Positions 41,290 to 50,622 are shown, counted from the stretch's first letter. The stretch: 64,000 nucleotides of DNA from Hymenobacter cavernae (GCF_014641455.1 NZ_BMHT01000008.1:124001-188000); one strand, 5' to 3'. The notes: a model not told the origin generated them from the sequence alone. A program made the numbers and translations.

Positions 41290-41943
41290 GTGGAAACCCT
41301 GCATCGCCTCAATATCGGAGTACATGTGCTGTTCGGTACGCTGGCGCTTCTGGTCGGCCTGGTGCCGCTCCTGACGGCCAAAGGCAACACCGCGCACCAA
41401 CGCTTTGGGCGCTGGTTTATAGGGCTGACGACGGTGGTGCTCGCCACGGCGGTGCTGGGGCTGGCGGTGTTCAACTTCCGGCCTTTTCTGACCGTGATTG
41501 TGCTGCTAAGCGTGTACCAGGCCTATTCCGGCTTTCGTGCGCTACGCACCCGCAGCACCGGCCCCACGCTGTCTGATGGCTTATTTTCGGGCGTATTCCT
41601 GTTGGGTGGGCTCGCTTTTCTGGCGTTGTTGCCGCACATTCAGCTGGTGTGGTCACCGGTAGTCATGTACAGCACTTTGGGAACCTTAATTACCATGACT
41701 ATTTATGACCTAAGCCGCTTTAGCTGGCAGCAGCAATGGCGGCGCGGCGCCTGGCTCTACGAGCACATTTGGAAGATGACCAGCGCCTACGCGGCGCTGT
41801 TGTCGGCCTTCACAGGTACGGTGCTGGCCGCCTACAAGCCGTATAGCCAGTTTATGCCCTCGCTGCTGTGTTCGGGCCTAGCCTTGGCCTTCATGTTTTC
41901 TGCGTATCGCAAACGACGACACCTGGTCAGGCTCTTAGCTTAG
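41290..41943 (+). CDS. Multi-pass membrane protein, DUF2306-like
   Basis: The 217-residue protein starts at a GTG (METLHRLN) and has about seven hydrophobic segments. Features are HRLNIGVHVLFGTLAL at the N-terminus, GNTAHQRFGRWF (His-rich loop between helices one and two), and LYEHIWKMTSAYAALLSAFTGTV. This resembles the DUF2306-type membrane proteins common in Cytophagales, whose function is unknown. It is followed 31 bp later by a LytS-type kinase gene on the same strand. Confidence 0.72.
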   Translation: METLHRLNIGVHVLFGTLALLVGLVPLLTAKGNTAHQRFGRWFIGLTTVVLATAVLGLAVFNFRPFLTVIVLLSVYQAYSGFRALRTRSTGPTLSDGLFSGVFLLGGLAFLALLPHIQLVWSPVVMYSTLGTLITMTIYDLSRFSWQQQWRRGAWLYEHIWKMTSAYAALLSAFTGTVLAAYKPYSQFMPSLLCSGLALAFMFSAYRKRRHLVRLLA

Positions 41944-41974
41944 CCGTGGCTTTCAGCTTCTTTAGCCCTCTTTC

Positions 41975-43000
41975 ATGCAGGACCGTCGTCTTCGCCTCAT
42001 TGGTATTCCCGTCTTGAGCTTGCTTATCACGCTGTTCACGCTGCCTGCGCTTGGCTCACTGTCGCCGCTATGGCTTCTTATTGACTGGAGTATCTCGCTG
42101 TATTTCACCTTTTTCCTGTGGGTCGGCAACCGGACGCTGTGGGCGTGGGTTCTTAGCCGTTTTCCGCATGTAGAGCAAACGGCCAAACGTCTCTGGGTAC
42201 TAGCCGCGTTGTCGGTGCTCTTTACCAGCCTAGCCACGATGCTGCTGCGCCTGCCTTTGCAGATGCTGCTACCTAGGTATTTCACCGCTTTTTGGCCCGA
42301 TAATCTGCGCGCTTCTACCTTCAACCTGATTCCTACCGTTGTGGTGCTCACGGTCTACGAGGCCGTGTATTTTTTTCAGCAATGGGAGCAGAATGTGCGG
42401 CGCACCGAGCAGCTCACCCGCGCCGGGGTCCAGAGCCAGTTGGAGGCCTTGCAAAGTCAGCTCGATCCGCACTTTCTCTTCAATAGTCTCAACACGCTCT
42501 CGGCTCTGATCGACGAGCACAACACGCCCGCCCAGGAGTTTGTGGAGCAGCTCTCCGACGTGTACCGCTACGTGCTGCTCAGCCGCGACAAAGCCACCGT
42601 GCCGCTATCCGAAGAGCTAGCTTTTGTGGCGACGTACGTGGCCCTGCAAAAAGCCAGGTTTCGGGAAAACCTGCAGGTGGAGCAGGAAGTGCCCCCGGAA
42701 GCCCTTTCGCAGCACGTAGCGCCCTTGAGCGTGCAGCTGCTGGTCGAAAATGCCCTGAAGCACAACGTGGCGTCACGGGAGCATCCGCTGCACCTGGCTA
42801 TCCGTTACGAGCCAAGTGGGCCATTTTTGGTGGTGGAGAACGTATTGCGTCCGCGCACGGCGGGGTTAGGTTCAAGCACGGGCATCGGCCTGCAAAACGT
42901 CATTCACCGCTACGAGCTGCTGCAAGTGCCGCAACCGGTGGAAGTCAGCAAGGACGAAGGCTGGTTTCGGGTGCGCCTGCCCCTCTTAAAGAATGGGTGA
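41975..43000 (+). CDS. LytS/YehU-type sensor histidine kinase (first pair)
   Basis: The 341-residue protein has four membrane segments in the first 135 residues and a His_kinase (PF06580) domain with the phospho-acceptor His166 in QLDPHFLFNSLN, then a GHKL ATPase domain (VENALKHNV, GIGLQNV). Kinases of this type pair with LytTR regulators. No periplasmic sensor domain is seen, so the signal is sensed in or near the membrane. The matching regulator gene follows 113 bp later. Confidence 0.9.
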   Translation: MQDRRLRLIGIPVLSLLITLFTLPALGSLSPLWLLIDWSISLYFTFFLWVGNRTLWAWVLSRFPHVEQTAKRLWVLAALSVLFTSLATMLLRLPLQMLLPRYFTAFWPDNLRASTFNLIPTVVVLTVYEAVYFFQQWEQNVRRTEQLTRAGVQSQLEALQSQLDPHFLFNSLNTLSALIDEHNTPAQEFVEQLSDVYRYVLLSRDKATVPLSEELAFVATYVALQKARFRENLQVEQEVPPEALSQHVAPLSVQLLVENALKHNVASREHPLHLAIRYEPSGPFLVVENVLRPRTAGLGSSTGIGLQNVIHRYELLQVPQPVEVSKDEGWFRVRLPLLKNG

Positions 43001-43112
43001 ATGGCTGAGGAACTGAGCAGTTTTTCCGGATTTTAGTGCTCGTGCTTAACTGACCGACAACTGTCTCTCTATTACTCTACAATCTTCTGCTGCTTAACTC
43101 CATCACTTCCCC

Positions 43113-43886
43113 ATGACCGTCCTGCTGCTAGAAGACGAATACCCCGCCGCCGAGCGCCTGCAACGCCTGCTTCAGCAAGCCGCCCCCGATGCTGAGGTAG
43201 TGGCCGTGCTCGACAGCGTGAGCAGCACCCTAACCTGGCTCGCCGCACACCCTGCTCCCGACCTTATTCTCTCGGATATTCAGTTGGCCGATGGCTTGAG
43301 CCTGGAAGTGTTTGAGCAAGCCATCGTTAGCAGCCCCGTTATCTTCACTACGGCCTATGATGCCTATGCCATTCAAGCGTTCAAGGCCAATAGTGTCGAC
43401 TATTTGCTGAAGCCGGTGAAGCTAGCCGAATTGCAAACGGCCCTCACCAAACTGCGCCAGTGGCGCACGCCGGCTGCTCCGGCTCCCGACGATTCGGCCC
43501 AGCGGCTCGAACGGCTAATCGAGAGCCTGCCCAGACCGAATCAAGCCTATAAAGCTAGGTTTCTGGTGCGCAGCGGCGAGCAGCTTCTGCCCCTGCTCGC
43601 CTCGCAGATTGCTTGGTGTCAGAGCCGCAACGAAGTGACAACCCTAACCGCCACCGACGGCCGCCGCTACGTGGTGGATTACACCTTGGAGCAGCTCGAA
43701 AAGTTGCTCGACCCGCAGCAATTTTTTCGATTAAACCGACAGTTTATCGCTCACTTACAAGCCGTGCAACGTCTGCATCCCTACTTCAACGGCAAGCTCA
43801 AGCTAGACCTGGCTCCGGCGCCCAGTGAGGAAGTGGTGGTGAGTCGGGAGAAAGCCAACGCGCTGAAAAGCTGGCTGGAAGGGTAG
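43113..43886 (+). CDS. LytTR-family response regulator (first pair)
   Basis: The 257-residue protein has a receiver domain with the acidic pair Glu7/Asp8, phospho-acceptor Asp55 (LILSDIQLADG), Thr79-Thr80 and Lys100 (DYLLKPV). A LytTR DNA-binding domain follows (about 150-257), with FFRLNRQFIAHL. These regulators bind promoter DNA through the LytTR beta domain. The stop is only 7 bp from the stop of the second regulator, on the other strand. Confidence 0.92.
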   Translation: MTVLLLEDEYPAAERLQRLLQQAAPDAEVVAVLDSVSSTLTWLAAHPAPDLILSDIQLADGLSLEVFEQAIVSSPVIFTTAYDAYAIQAFKANSVDYLLKPVKLAELQTALTKLRQWRTPAAPAPDDSAQRLERLIESLPRPNQAYKARFLVRSGEQLLPLLASQIAWCQSRNEVTTLTATDGRRYVVDYTLEQLEKLLDPQQFFRLNRQFIAHLQAVQRLHPYFNGKLKLDLAPAPSEEVVVSREKANALKSWLEG

Positions 43887-43893
43887 TTACTGT

Positions 43894-44679
43894 TCACCGA
43901 TCCAGCCACGCTTTGAAGGCCGCCACCCGCTCGCGGCTGACGAGTACGGCTTCGTCGGAGCTGACGGGGCGCAGCACGGTTTGGAGGCGGCTGTTGGTGT
44001 AGTGGATAATGTCCTGGATGGCGTCGGCGTGGGCTAGGTAGGCGCGGTTCAGGCGAAAGAAGTGACGCGGGTCGAGCAGGTTTTCGAGCTGCTCCAAGGT
44101 GTAATCCACCACGTAGCGGCGGTTTTCCTTGGTCTGGAGCAGCGTGGCTTTTTCGAGGCTGAAGAAGTAGGCAATCTGCTCCGTCGGAATGGCTTTCAGG
44201 TGTTCGCCCACGCGCACCACGAAGCGGGTTTTGTAGCTGGTGCTGGGTTGCGCCTGGCGCAGCACCTCGGCCAGCAATGAGGCATCGAAAGCTGGTGCGG
44301 TGGCCGTGAGACGCAAGCTGCGCAGTTTGGCTAGTGCCACTGTAAGTTCCTCTGAGTCAATTGGCTTGAGTAGATAATCAACGCTATTGACCTTGAAAGC
44401 CCGCAGCGCGTAACGATCATAAGCCGTGGTGAAGATGACGGGGCATTTCACTTCCAGGCGCTCAAACAGCTCGAAGCTCAGCCCATCGGCCAGGTGAATA
44501 TCCAGGAACAGCACATCGGGGCTAGGTTGCAGCGTTTGCAGAAACGCCTCGGCCGCTGCCACCGACTCGGCCGTGCCCACGACTTCCACCGGCAACTCCT
44601 GCTTTTTTAATAGCTCAGTTAAGCGGCGGGCCGCAAGTGGTTCATCTTCAACAATAAGAGCGCGTAGCGTTAGGGACAT
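43894..44679 (-). CDS. LytTR-family response regulator (second pair)
   Basis: The protein of about 261 residues (start MSLTLRALIVEDEP at 44679; an ATG at 44688 is also possible) has a receiver with phospho-acceptor Asp60 (VLFLDIHLADG), Lys105 (DYLLKP), and a C-terminal LytTR domain with FFRLNRAYLAHADA. It is clearly a paralogue of the first regulator. It is transcribed leftward, after the second kinase gene, and converges with the first pair. Confidence 0.92.
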   Translation of the reverse strand: MSLTLRALIVEDEPLAARRLTELLKKQELPVEVVGTAESVAAAEAFLQTLQPSPDVLFLDIHLADGLSFELFERLEVKCPVIFTTAYDRYALRAFKVNSVDYLLKPIDSEELTVALAKLRSLRLTATAPAFDASLLAEVLRQAQPSTSYKTRFVVRVGEHLKAIPTEQIAYFFSLEKATLLQTKENRRYVVDYTLEQLENLLDPRHFFRLNRAYLAHADAIQDIIHYTNSRLQTVLRPVSSDEAVLVSRERVAAFKAWLDR

Positions 44680-44751
44680 AAGGAGCAAAATAGGTTTGTA
44701 AAAGCTAGGTCTGAGAGGGGTGGTAAAGATAAGCCGTAGGGCTACCTAGCG

Positions 44752-44906
44752 GTCATCCTGAGCTTGCGCAGGACCTTCCTCTGATAAGCAATAAACCCTC
44801 ACTTCTCGCCTAACCATTCCTTTACCTGCTCAGTGGGTTTGGGCTTAGGAGTTGATTTAAGCTTTGGGTTTCCTTAGAGGGAGGTCCTTCCTTCGTCAGG
44901 ATGACA
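44752..44906. repeat. Inverted repeat between the second regulator and kinase genes
   Basis: GTCATCCTGAGCTTGCGCAG-GACCTTCCTCT (from 44752) faces AGAGGGAGGTCCTTCCTTCG-TCAGGATGAC (to 44905). The ~90-base loop is AT-richer. It is a different subfamily from the GTCATGCTGAGC repeats but has the same outer GTCAT...ATGAC ends. Confidence 0.8.
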
Positions 44907-44930
44907 GACGATTATTCCTGGCTTTTTCCG

Positions 44931-46019
44931 CTACACCAACTCTAGCACTGGCAGCGTCACGATGAATTCATGGTCTGTTTTCTTCACTGACACAGGGTGT
45001 TGCGTGAGAAAACCATAGCGCGATTCCAGGTTCCTCAGACCTAGGCCGGTCGATTCTTCTGGCGCCACCCGGCGCGGGCGCAGCGTGTTGCTTACGACAA
45101 GCTGATGGCTCGCCTCATCGAGGTAGATGCGGATGCGCAAGGGCTGGTTTTGCAGCGCCGTGTTGTGCTTGATGGCGTTTTCGAGCAAGAGCTGCAAGGC
45201 CAGTGGCGGCACCATGAAGTTCTCCAGGTCGTCGGTAGGCGGCAGGTCCAGCTCCACCTCCAGGCTGTTGCCCAGGCGGGTGCGCTGCAAGTACAGATAC
45301 GCCTCAGCGAAACGCAGTTCCTCAGCCAGCGTCACAACTTCGTGGTCCTGGCTATCAAGCACGTAGCGGTACACTTGGGAAAGCTGCCTGATGAAGCGCA
45401 CGGCGCGAGTGGGGTCTTCTTCCACCAGCGACGTCAAGGCATTCAAGGAGTTAAACAGAAAATGAGGATCGACCTGCCGGCGCAGCGAATCGAGGCGCGC
45501 CACGGCCGATTCTTTCTCCATGCGCTCGGCCCGAATAGCGGCGTCGCGCCAGCTTAGCAGAAACGAGCGGCTGTGCATAAACAGCGACACAACCACCGTA
45601 GTCAGCAAGGGAAAGATAAAGTTCTCCCAACGAATAGCGCTTACCGGGCGGTGGTGGTAAAAAGCCAGAAAGGCAACATTGACCAAGGAAATGACAAGCA
45701 GAGAGGCACTCATGGAAGCGCCCAACGTAATCAGGAAACTACGGATAGGGTTCTTAGTCCAGTCGGCATTGCGATTGAGCCGACGATTGGGGTACTCATT
45801 CGCCAGCCATAAGCCATAGGTGTAGCAGAGCGTATAGCCAAGCGTCACCACAAAATCTTCGGTGAAAATGCCGCACTTCGGACAAAACAGGAAAGTCAGC
45901 ACGAAGGCAAACAGCGTCATGCCCGCCAGCTTCCGCCACCATTTGATATTTTGGGGATAATGCTTCCCAAGTGAGGTCGATTCGTTCGCGCGGTCGCGAG
46001 CAGATAGAGACGTGGCCAT
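44931..46019 (-). CDS. LytS/YehU-type sensor histidine kinase (second pair)
   Basis: The 362-residue protein has four membrane segments (about 30-48, 54-74, 92-120 and 132-150) and a PF06580 kinase domain with His186 in QVDPHFLFNSLN. The GHKL part follows (LLENAIKHN, STGLGLRNLESRYGF). It has a longer N-terminus and a CPKCG cysteine pair near residues 46-49 that the first kinase lacks, possibly a metal or redox site. It is upstream of its own regulator by about 250 bp, on the same strand. Confidence 0.9.
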   Translation of the reverse strand: MATSLSARDRANESTSLGKHYPQNIKWWRKLAGMTLFAFVLTFLFCPKCGIFTEDFVVTLGYTLCYTYGLWLANEYPNRRLNRNADWTKNPIRSFLITLGASMSASLLVISLVNVAFLAFYHHRPVSAIRWENFIFPLLTTVVVSLFMHSRSFLLSWRDAAIRAERMEKESAVARLDSLRRQVDPHFLFNSLNALTSLVEEDPTRAVRFIRQLSQVYRYVLDSQDHEVVTLAEELRFAEAYLYLQRTRLGNSLEVELDLPPTDDLENFMVPPLALQLLLENAIKHNTALQNQPLRIRIYLDEASHQLVVSNTLRPRRVAPEESTGLGLRNLESRYGFLTQHPVSVKKTDHEFIVTLPVLELV

Positions 46020-46092
46020 AGCGCTAGATAGACGAACAAGGACAAGTTAACCAGAATTAGACGCCGCGACAATCTCGCCGGAAGTACAAAGA

Positions 46093-46120
46093 GGAGCGCA
46101 CGACCTAGGTCGTGCGCTCC
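46093..46120. repeat. 28-bp perfect palindrome centred on ACCTAGGT
   Basis: The 28 bases 46093-46120 are their own reverse complement, with GAGCGCACG arms. They lie just after the TPR-like gene (stop near 46138) on its transcribed strand and could end that transcript. Confidence 0.85.
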
Positions 46121-46137
46121 GCCTCGTTTCGATGTTT

Positions 46138-46839
46138 TCAGTTTGTGCCGGCCGAAGCCGTTTCGTAGCTTTTCAACCGACCTAGCACCTGCCGCTCGCC
46201 CCAGTTGGGCGCTAGGTTGCTGCTAGGTTTGAAGGCGGCAAACCTAGCTTTGGCGTTCTCATACAACGGCTTGGCTACCTCGGCGCCCCCGCCGAACATC
46301 TTGGGCGTGTAATAGGCGTTGTTGGCTTCCACCAGGTACACGCGCGGATTGGCGGGGTTAAGCTTTTTGGCCTGAGCCACCGTTTCCTCTACCATACTGG
46401 AATACTTCATAGAACGCAGCACGGGCGAAATACCCAGCCGGGCCTGGTAGATGTAGGCTTGCAGCACCAGCAGCTCCGATTCTTCGCCACCTAGCTTGCG
46501 GGCCTGCGCCAGGGCAGCTTCGGCCTGGTCGAGGGTTTTGTCTTTCACGTCGCCGTCTTCCTTGCTCTGAAAAACATTGATTACCAGCGCATAGGCCTGG
46601 TAGTAGCGGGGCAGCCAATCGGCAGGCGCTACGGTAGCGGCGCGCTCCATTTTGCCAGCCAGGCTCTTTAGCTCGGCTGGGTCGCCGGTGCTCATCAGCT
46701 CTTTAATCGTGGGCCCTAGCATATCGTTGTAGCCAGCGGGTGCGACTTGCGTCGTGGCTGCCTGAGCAGCTTTGTTTTTTTGGGCCGAAGCGGAGAATGA
46801 AGCGGCGGCGAGGGCGAGCAGGAAGATGGTCTTTTTCAT
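46138..46839 (-). CDS. Exported protein of unknown function with TPR-like helices
   Basis: The protein of about 233 residues (start MKKTIFLLALAAASFSASAQ at 46839) has a clear signal peptide cleaved after SAQ. The remainder is alpha-helical with TPR-like pairs (LDQAEAALAQARKLGGEESELLVLQAYIY and AKKLNPANPRVYLVEANNAYY). Such proteins are common exported scaffolds in Bacteroidota. A longer ORF starting at 46896 is not preferred because the signal peptide begins at 46839. No partner gene is evident. Confidence 0.8.
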   Translation of the reverse strand: MKKTIFLLALAAASFSASAQKNKAAQAATTQVAPAGYNDMLGPTIKELMSTGDPAELKSLAGKMERAATVAPADWLPRYYQAYALVINVFQSKEDGDVKDKTLDQAEAALAQARKLGGEESELLVLQAYIYQARLGISPVLRSMKYSSMVEETVAQAKKLNPANPRVYLVEANNAYYTPKMFGGGAEVAKPLYENAKARFAAFKPSSNLAPNWGERQVLGRLKSYETASAGTN

Positions 46840-47047
46840 GGCGTTCAACGGGTTAGGTTTGTTAGGGCGTTTTGTTGAGTCAAAGGTGCAGCCCACCGCC
46901 GCGCCCTGAAATTTTGAGTTACCGAAGCGTCAGATAAGGCGGATGAACCGTTGATTTCGCCACCTAGCTTCTTTGCAAGCAAGCACCTAGGTTCGCAGCC
47001 AGGAGAACTAAAAGCCTATCTAGCTAGGCCAAGCCAACCAAGAGAAC

Positions 47048-47089
47048 GTCATTTCGACTAGCGGGAGAACTCTCGCTGGTCGAAATGAC
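47048..47089. repeat. Short inverted repeat GTCATTTCGACTAGCGGGAGA
   Basis: GTCATTTCGACTAGCGGGAG faces CTCGCTGGTCGAAATGAC with a very short loop. It is a compact member of the GTCAT...ATGAC family. The rest of the 46897-47174 gap holds several CTAG motifs and no gene that I see. Confidence 0.75.
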
Positions 47090-47174
47090 ACCTAATTAGA
47101 TAAGCGCCAAGCGCCGCAGCTAACCTCCCACGCCGCTCAGCGTTAAATCAGGCTCACACCCTAACCTACCTGCT

Positions 47175-48169
47175 ATGAAAACGGATTCTTTACAAGATGC
47201 TGTCGTCGTGATTACGGGGGCGACCAGCGGCATCGGCCGCGCCACGGCTCTCACCTTTGCCCGCAAAGGCGCCACCCTGGTGCTGGCCGCTCGTCGGGCC
47301 GATGTACTGGCTGAAGTGGTGGCTGAATGCGAAAATTTCGGGGGCCGCGCCCTAGCCGTACCCACCGACACCACCGACGCGGGCGCCGTGCGCTACTTGG
47401 CCGAAGCCGCCCACGAATTCGGCGAGGGCCGTATTGATATCTGGATCAACAACGCCGGCAGCGGCGCTGTCGGGCGCTTCGAGGAGGTGCCGCTGGCTGC
47501 CCACGAGCAAGTGCTGCACCTCAATTTATTTGGTTACCTCTACGGTGCGCACGCCGTGCTGCCTTACTTCCGCCAGCAGGGTCGGGGCACGCTGCTCAAT
47601 GTGGTGTCGCTGGGCGCGTGGCTGCCTGAGCCTTACACGGCTTCGTATAGCGCCAGCAAATACGGCTTGCGCGGCCTCTGGACACGCTACGCGCCGAGCT
47701 CAGCGACGAGCCCCACATCCACGTCTGCGACGTGCACCCTTCGTACATCGACACGCCCGGCTTCCAGCACGGGGCCAACTACACCGGCAAAGTGGTAAAG
47801 CCCGCGCCGCCCGTGTTTCCGGCCCAAAAAGTCGCGGACACCCTTTTGGCTGTCGCCCAACATCCGCGCCCGACTACGATGGTGGGCTGGCCGGCTTACG
47901 TGATGCGCTGGTCATACGCCATAGCACCTAGCCTTGTCGGTCGCACCACCCGCCGTTTGTTTGACACCTATTTTGCGCAAGCTGATCCTGCTCCGGTATC
48001 GGAGAACAGCCTATTCACGCCTAGCCTCGTACCGCACGACACGAACATTTCGGGCGGCTGGGCGAAGCCCACGAAGCCGCGTAATGGGCAATGGCTCGGA
48101 GCCGCTTTGGTCGCTGGGCTGGCCGTGAGCTTCCTAGCCTGGCAGCGCACGAAGGAGGAAGCTAGGTAG
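47175..48169 (+). pseudogene. SDR-family oxidoreductase gene broken by a single-base frameshift
   Basis: The first frame (47175-47798) encodes a short-chain dehydrogenase N-terminal part: VITGATSGIGRA, INNAGSGAVG, VSLGAWLPEPYTASYSASKYGLRGL. The reading then breaks near 47680. The continuation lies in another frame and runs to 48169 (HVCDVHPSYIDTPGFQHG... to a C-terminal hydrophobic segment). Adding one base at the CTCTGG restores a continuous frame of about 330 residues. Either the gene is inactivated or the base call is wrong. An intact protein would be a classical SDR with a C-terminal membrane anchor. Confidence 0.8.
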
Positions 48170-48206
48170 TGCATGACGTTCCAATCTAACAAGAAGCTAG
48201 CCTAGG

Positions 48207-50414
48207 TTACTCTGGGGCGGTTTCCGTATCGGAGGGGCGTTTTTTATTGATAGAAATCAACAAGCCGGCAAATACCATCCGCTGGGCGGCGGGCGTCACG
48301 GCTACGTTTTGGTAGAAGCCGTTGGCATCGGGTGTGTTGGCGTAGCGGTAGCCGTAGATATTATTGCGACCCAGCACATTAGAGCAGGAAATATGCACGA
48401 TGGTCAGGTTGCGCCACAGGCTCGTCACGTAGCTCAGGTTGATGCTCAGGTCCTGGTAGCTAGGGGTGCGGCCCTGGTTGTAGCCGTCGCGGTTGAGGTC
48501 GTAGTAGGCGCGGGGCGAGCCGTAGCTGTAGGTAGCGCCTACCTGCGTATGCAGCTTCTGAATCCAGTACTTGCTCACCACCGATAGGTTATGGCGCGAG
48601 GCGAAGGTGGGCACGGCCATGATTGGGTCGAGGCGCTGTTGGCGGCGGGTATCTACCAGGCCGTAACTCACCCAATAGTCCAGGTTTTTCACGGTTTTCC
48701 GGTCGCGCCAGAAGAAGTCGAATCCGCGGGCGTAGCCGTGGCCGGTACTTTGGTAAAAAGCCGGATTGTAGAGGTGCGCCGCCGTGGAGTCGTAGCGCAG
48801 CAGGTGGGCGTAGCTTTTGTAGTACGCCTCCAGGCGCAACGTGCGGTCGTTTTTAACTCTTTGATACGTAACTAAGTAGTGCGTAGCGCGCTCGAAACGC
48901 AGGCCAGGATTGTACTGCCCGATGCGCAGCAAGTCGTTGGCGGGCGTTTGGTAGAAGTAGCCGTAAGCGGCCGAAAGCTGACTGCCTTCGTTGAGCTGAT
49001 ACGCCAAAGCCAAGCGCGGCGCGGCATTCCAGCCACCCAGCACCCGCGAGTACTCGGCGCGCCCACCCACGCGGGCCACGAGCTGGTTGGAAAAGGCTAC
49101 GTCCGATTCCGCAAAAGCGGCGGCGCGGCGTTCGTCGAAACCTAGGTGCATGGTGCTGGCGTCGTTGTTTTGCTGGTATTGCTGGCGGTAGTTCTGGGCG
49201 AGGCCCTCGGCACCTAGCTTCAGGTTGAAGTAGGCACTGGCCGAATCGTTGGTGAGCACCACCCGGCCTACCACTGACTGCTCCAACTCGTGCAGGTACT
49301 GCACATCAGGGCGCACGGTTTGTTCGTCGAGGGTACCGGCCACGCCGGTTTGCACGCTCCAGCCCCGCGTCAGGGGGCTGCGGAAGGTGGCATTCACGTA
49401 CTGGTTGCTGTTTTGCAGCGCAATGGGTCGGCCGCCTTCAAACATCGGATCAGGCTGGCGCAAAGCAAATTGCGACTGCGTGAAGGTGCTGTACACTTTC
49501 ACCATGCCGGCCTCGCCGGTGCGTTGGCGCAAGGCCAGCGAACCGCCCATGCTCTGCGGCGCTTTCGTCCAGCCCCAGCGCTGCGGCACCAGGCCGTAAT
49601 AAGGTTGCAGGTTGGTGTAGTCGCCCGTCACGGCCACCGACGACCGCTCGAAGCGCTGCTGGTGCGACACGCTCACGCCCACCGACAAGAGCGACAAGCC
49701 CGTTTGCGTCTCCGGAGCTAGGTCGTAGGAGTTCAGCCCCACCGCCGCCGACAGCGCCTGCCCGTACTCGGCCGAGTAGCCGCCGGTGCTGAACACGGTG
49801 CCTTTGAACAGGTTAGGCGAAAACCGACCGCGCGAGGGCACGCCGCTCACGCTGGCATTGTAGGGGCTTTGCAGAGGCAGGCCATCAAGATACTGCTTGG
49901 TTTCGCCGGCCGCACCGCCGCGCACAAACAGCTTACCTTCCTCCCCTACCCGCGAGGTGCCGGGCAGCGTGTTCAGCGCCCCGCTGATGTCGGCGAGGGC
50001 GCCAGCGGTGGTTTGCACGTCGCGAGTGGTGAGCACCGTGCTGCGCTTCTCGTCGCTGGCTTCGAAAGCGCCGGCGGTGATAACCACCGAACCTAGCTGA
50101 TTGCGCACAGGCTTGAGCGTGAGGGTGAAACGCTTGCTCGTGCCATCGAGCACTACTGGTTGCTCCTGGGGCTCGTAGCCCAGCAACGAAGCCAGCAGCG
50201 GCAGCGTGCCGGTTTGCTTGGTAGTGAAACGGAAGTGACCTAGGGTGTCGGTGCTGGCGCCGTCGAAGGTGGTTTTCAAGAACACGTTCACGCCCGGCAG
50301 CGGTTGGCCGGCCGCGTCGCGGATGGTGCCGCTAAGCGTGGTGGTAGGCGTTTGGGCAACGAGGTGGCAGGTGGCAATCAGCAGGAGCAGCAAGGAGAGG
50401 AACAGTCGTTTCAT
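48207..50414 (-). CDS. TonB-dependent outer-membrane receptor with N-terminal carboxypeptidase-like domain
   Basis: The 735-residue protein has a signal peptide (MKRLFLSLLLLLIATCHLVAQ), a carboxypeptidase-regulatory-like domain (about 25-105, GQPLPGVNVFLK), a plug domain (about 115-225, GEEGKLFVRGGAAGETKQYLDG), and a C-terminal outer-membrane barrel with many aromatic beta strands ending near ISINKKRP. Such receptors import iron complexes or sugars using TonB energy. The carboxypeptidase-like domain is typical of Bacteroidota. No SusD partner or siderophore gene lies beside it, so the substrate is unknown. Confidence 0.9.
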   Translation of the reverse strand: MKRLFLSLLLLLIATCHLVAQTPTTTLSGTIRDAAGQPLPGVNVFLKTTFDGASTDTLGHFRFTTKQTGTLPLLASLLGYEPQEQPVVLDGTSKRFTLTLKPVRNQLGSVVITAGAFEASDEKRSTVLTTRDVQTTAGALADISGALNTLPGTSRVGEEGKLFVRGGAAGETKQYLDGLPLQSPYNASVSGVPSRGRFSPNLFKGTVFSTGGYSAEYGQALSAAVGLNSYDLAPETQTGLSLLSVGVSVSHQQRFERSSVAVTGDYTNLQPYYGLVPQRWGWTKAPQSMGGSLALRQRTGEAGMVKVYSTFTQSQFALRQPDPMFEGGRPIALQNSNQYVNATFRSPLTRGWSVQTGVAGTLDEQTVRPDVQYLHELEQSVVGRVVLTNDSASAYFNLKLGAEGLAQNYRQQYQQNNDASTMHLGFDERRAAAFAESDVAFSNQLVARVGGRAEYSRVLGGWNAAPRLALAYQLNEGSQLSAAYGYFYQTPANDLLRIGQYNPGLRFERATHYLVTYQRVKNDRTLRLEAYYKSYAHLLRYDSTAAHLYNPAFYQSTGHGYARGFDFFWRDRKTVKNLDYWVSYGLVDTRRQQRLDPIMAVPTFASRHNLSVVSKYWIQKLHTQVGATYSYGSPRAYYDLNRDGYNQGRTPSYQDLSINLSYVTSLWRNLTIVHISCSNVLGRNNIYGYRYANTPDANGFYQNVAVTPAAQRMVFAGLLISINKKRPSDTETAPE

Positions 50415-50531
50415 GGCTTTCGGGCGTTTGAATGACCCAAAAGTGGCCGACCGCTGAGGCTACTGAAACTAAAGGTTACTGAAGCGTCGGATCAGGTGGA
50501 TGTGGTGCGGCTTTCGTGGATGAACTGTAGC

Positions 50532-50622
50532 TCTCCTGTCATTCCGAGCGTAGCGAGGAATCTGAGTTTAAGTATTACCACGATGTAATTCAGATTCCTC
50601 GCTACGCTCGGAATGACAGGAG
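50532..50622. repeat. Inverted repeat with perfect 33-bp arms
   Basis: Bases 50532-50564 and 50590-50622 are exact complements (CTCCTGTCATTCCGAGCGTA...). An extra partial copy GGAATGACAG follows at 50630. It lies in the gap (50415-50746) between divergent genes; nothing else is recognised there. Confidence 0.9.

Noticed and set aside
41137..41400. A leftward ORF of 87 residues at 41137-41400
   Set aside because: It overlaps the well-supported membrane protein gene and has the composition of an antisense shadow.
47175..48169. Programmed frameshift in the SDR gene
   Set aside because: No slippery heptamer, stop-adjacent site or stimulatory structure is seen at 47680. A one-base deletion or base-call error is simpler.
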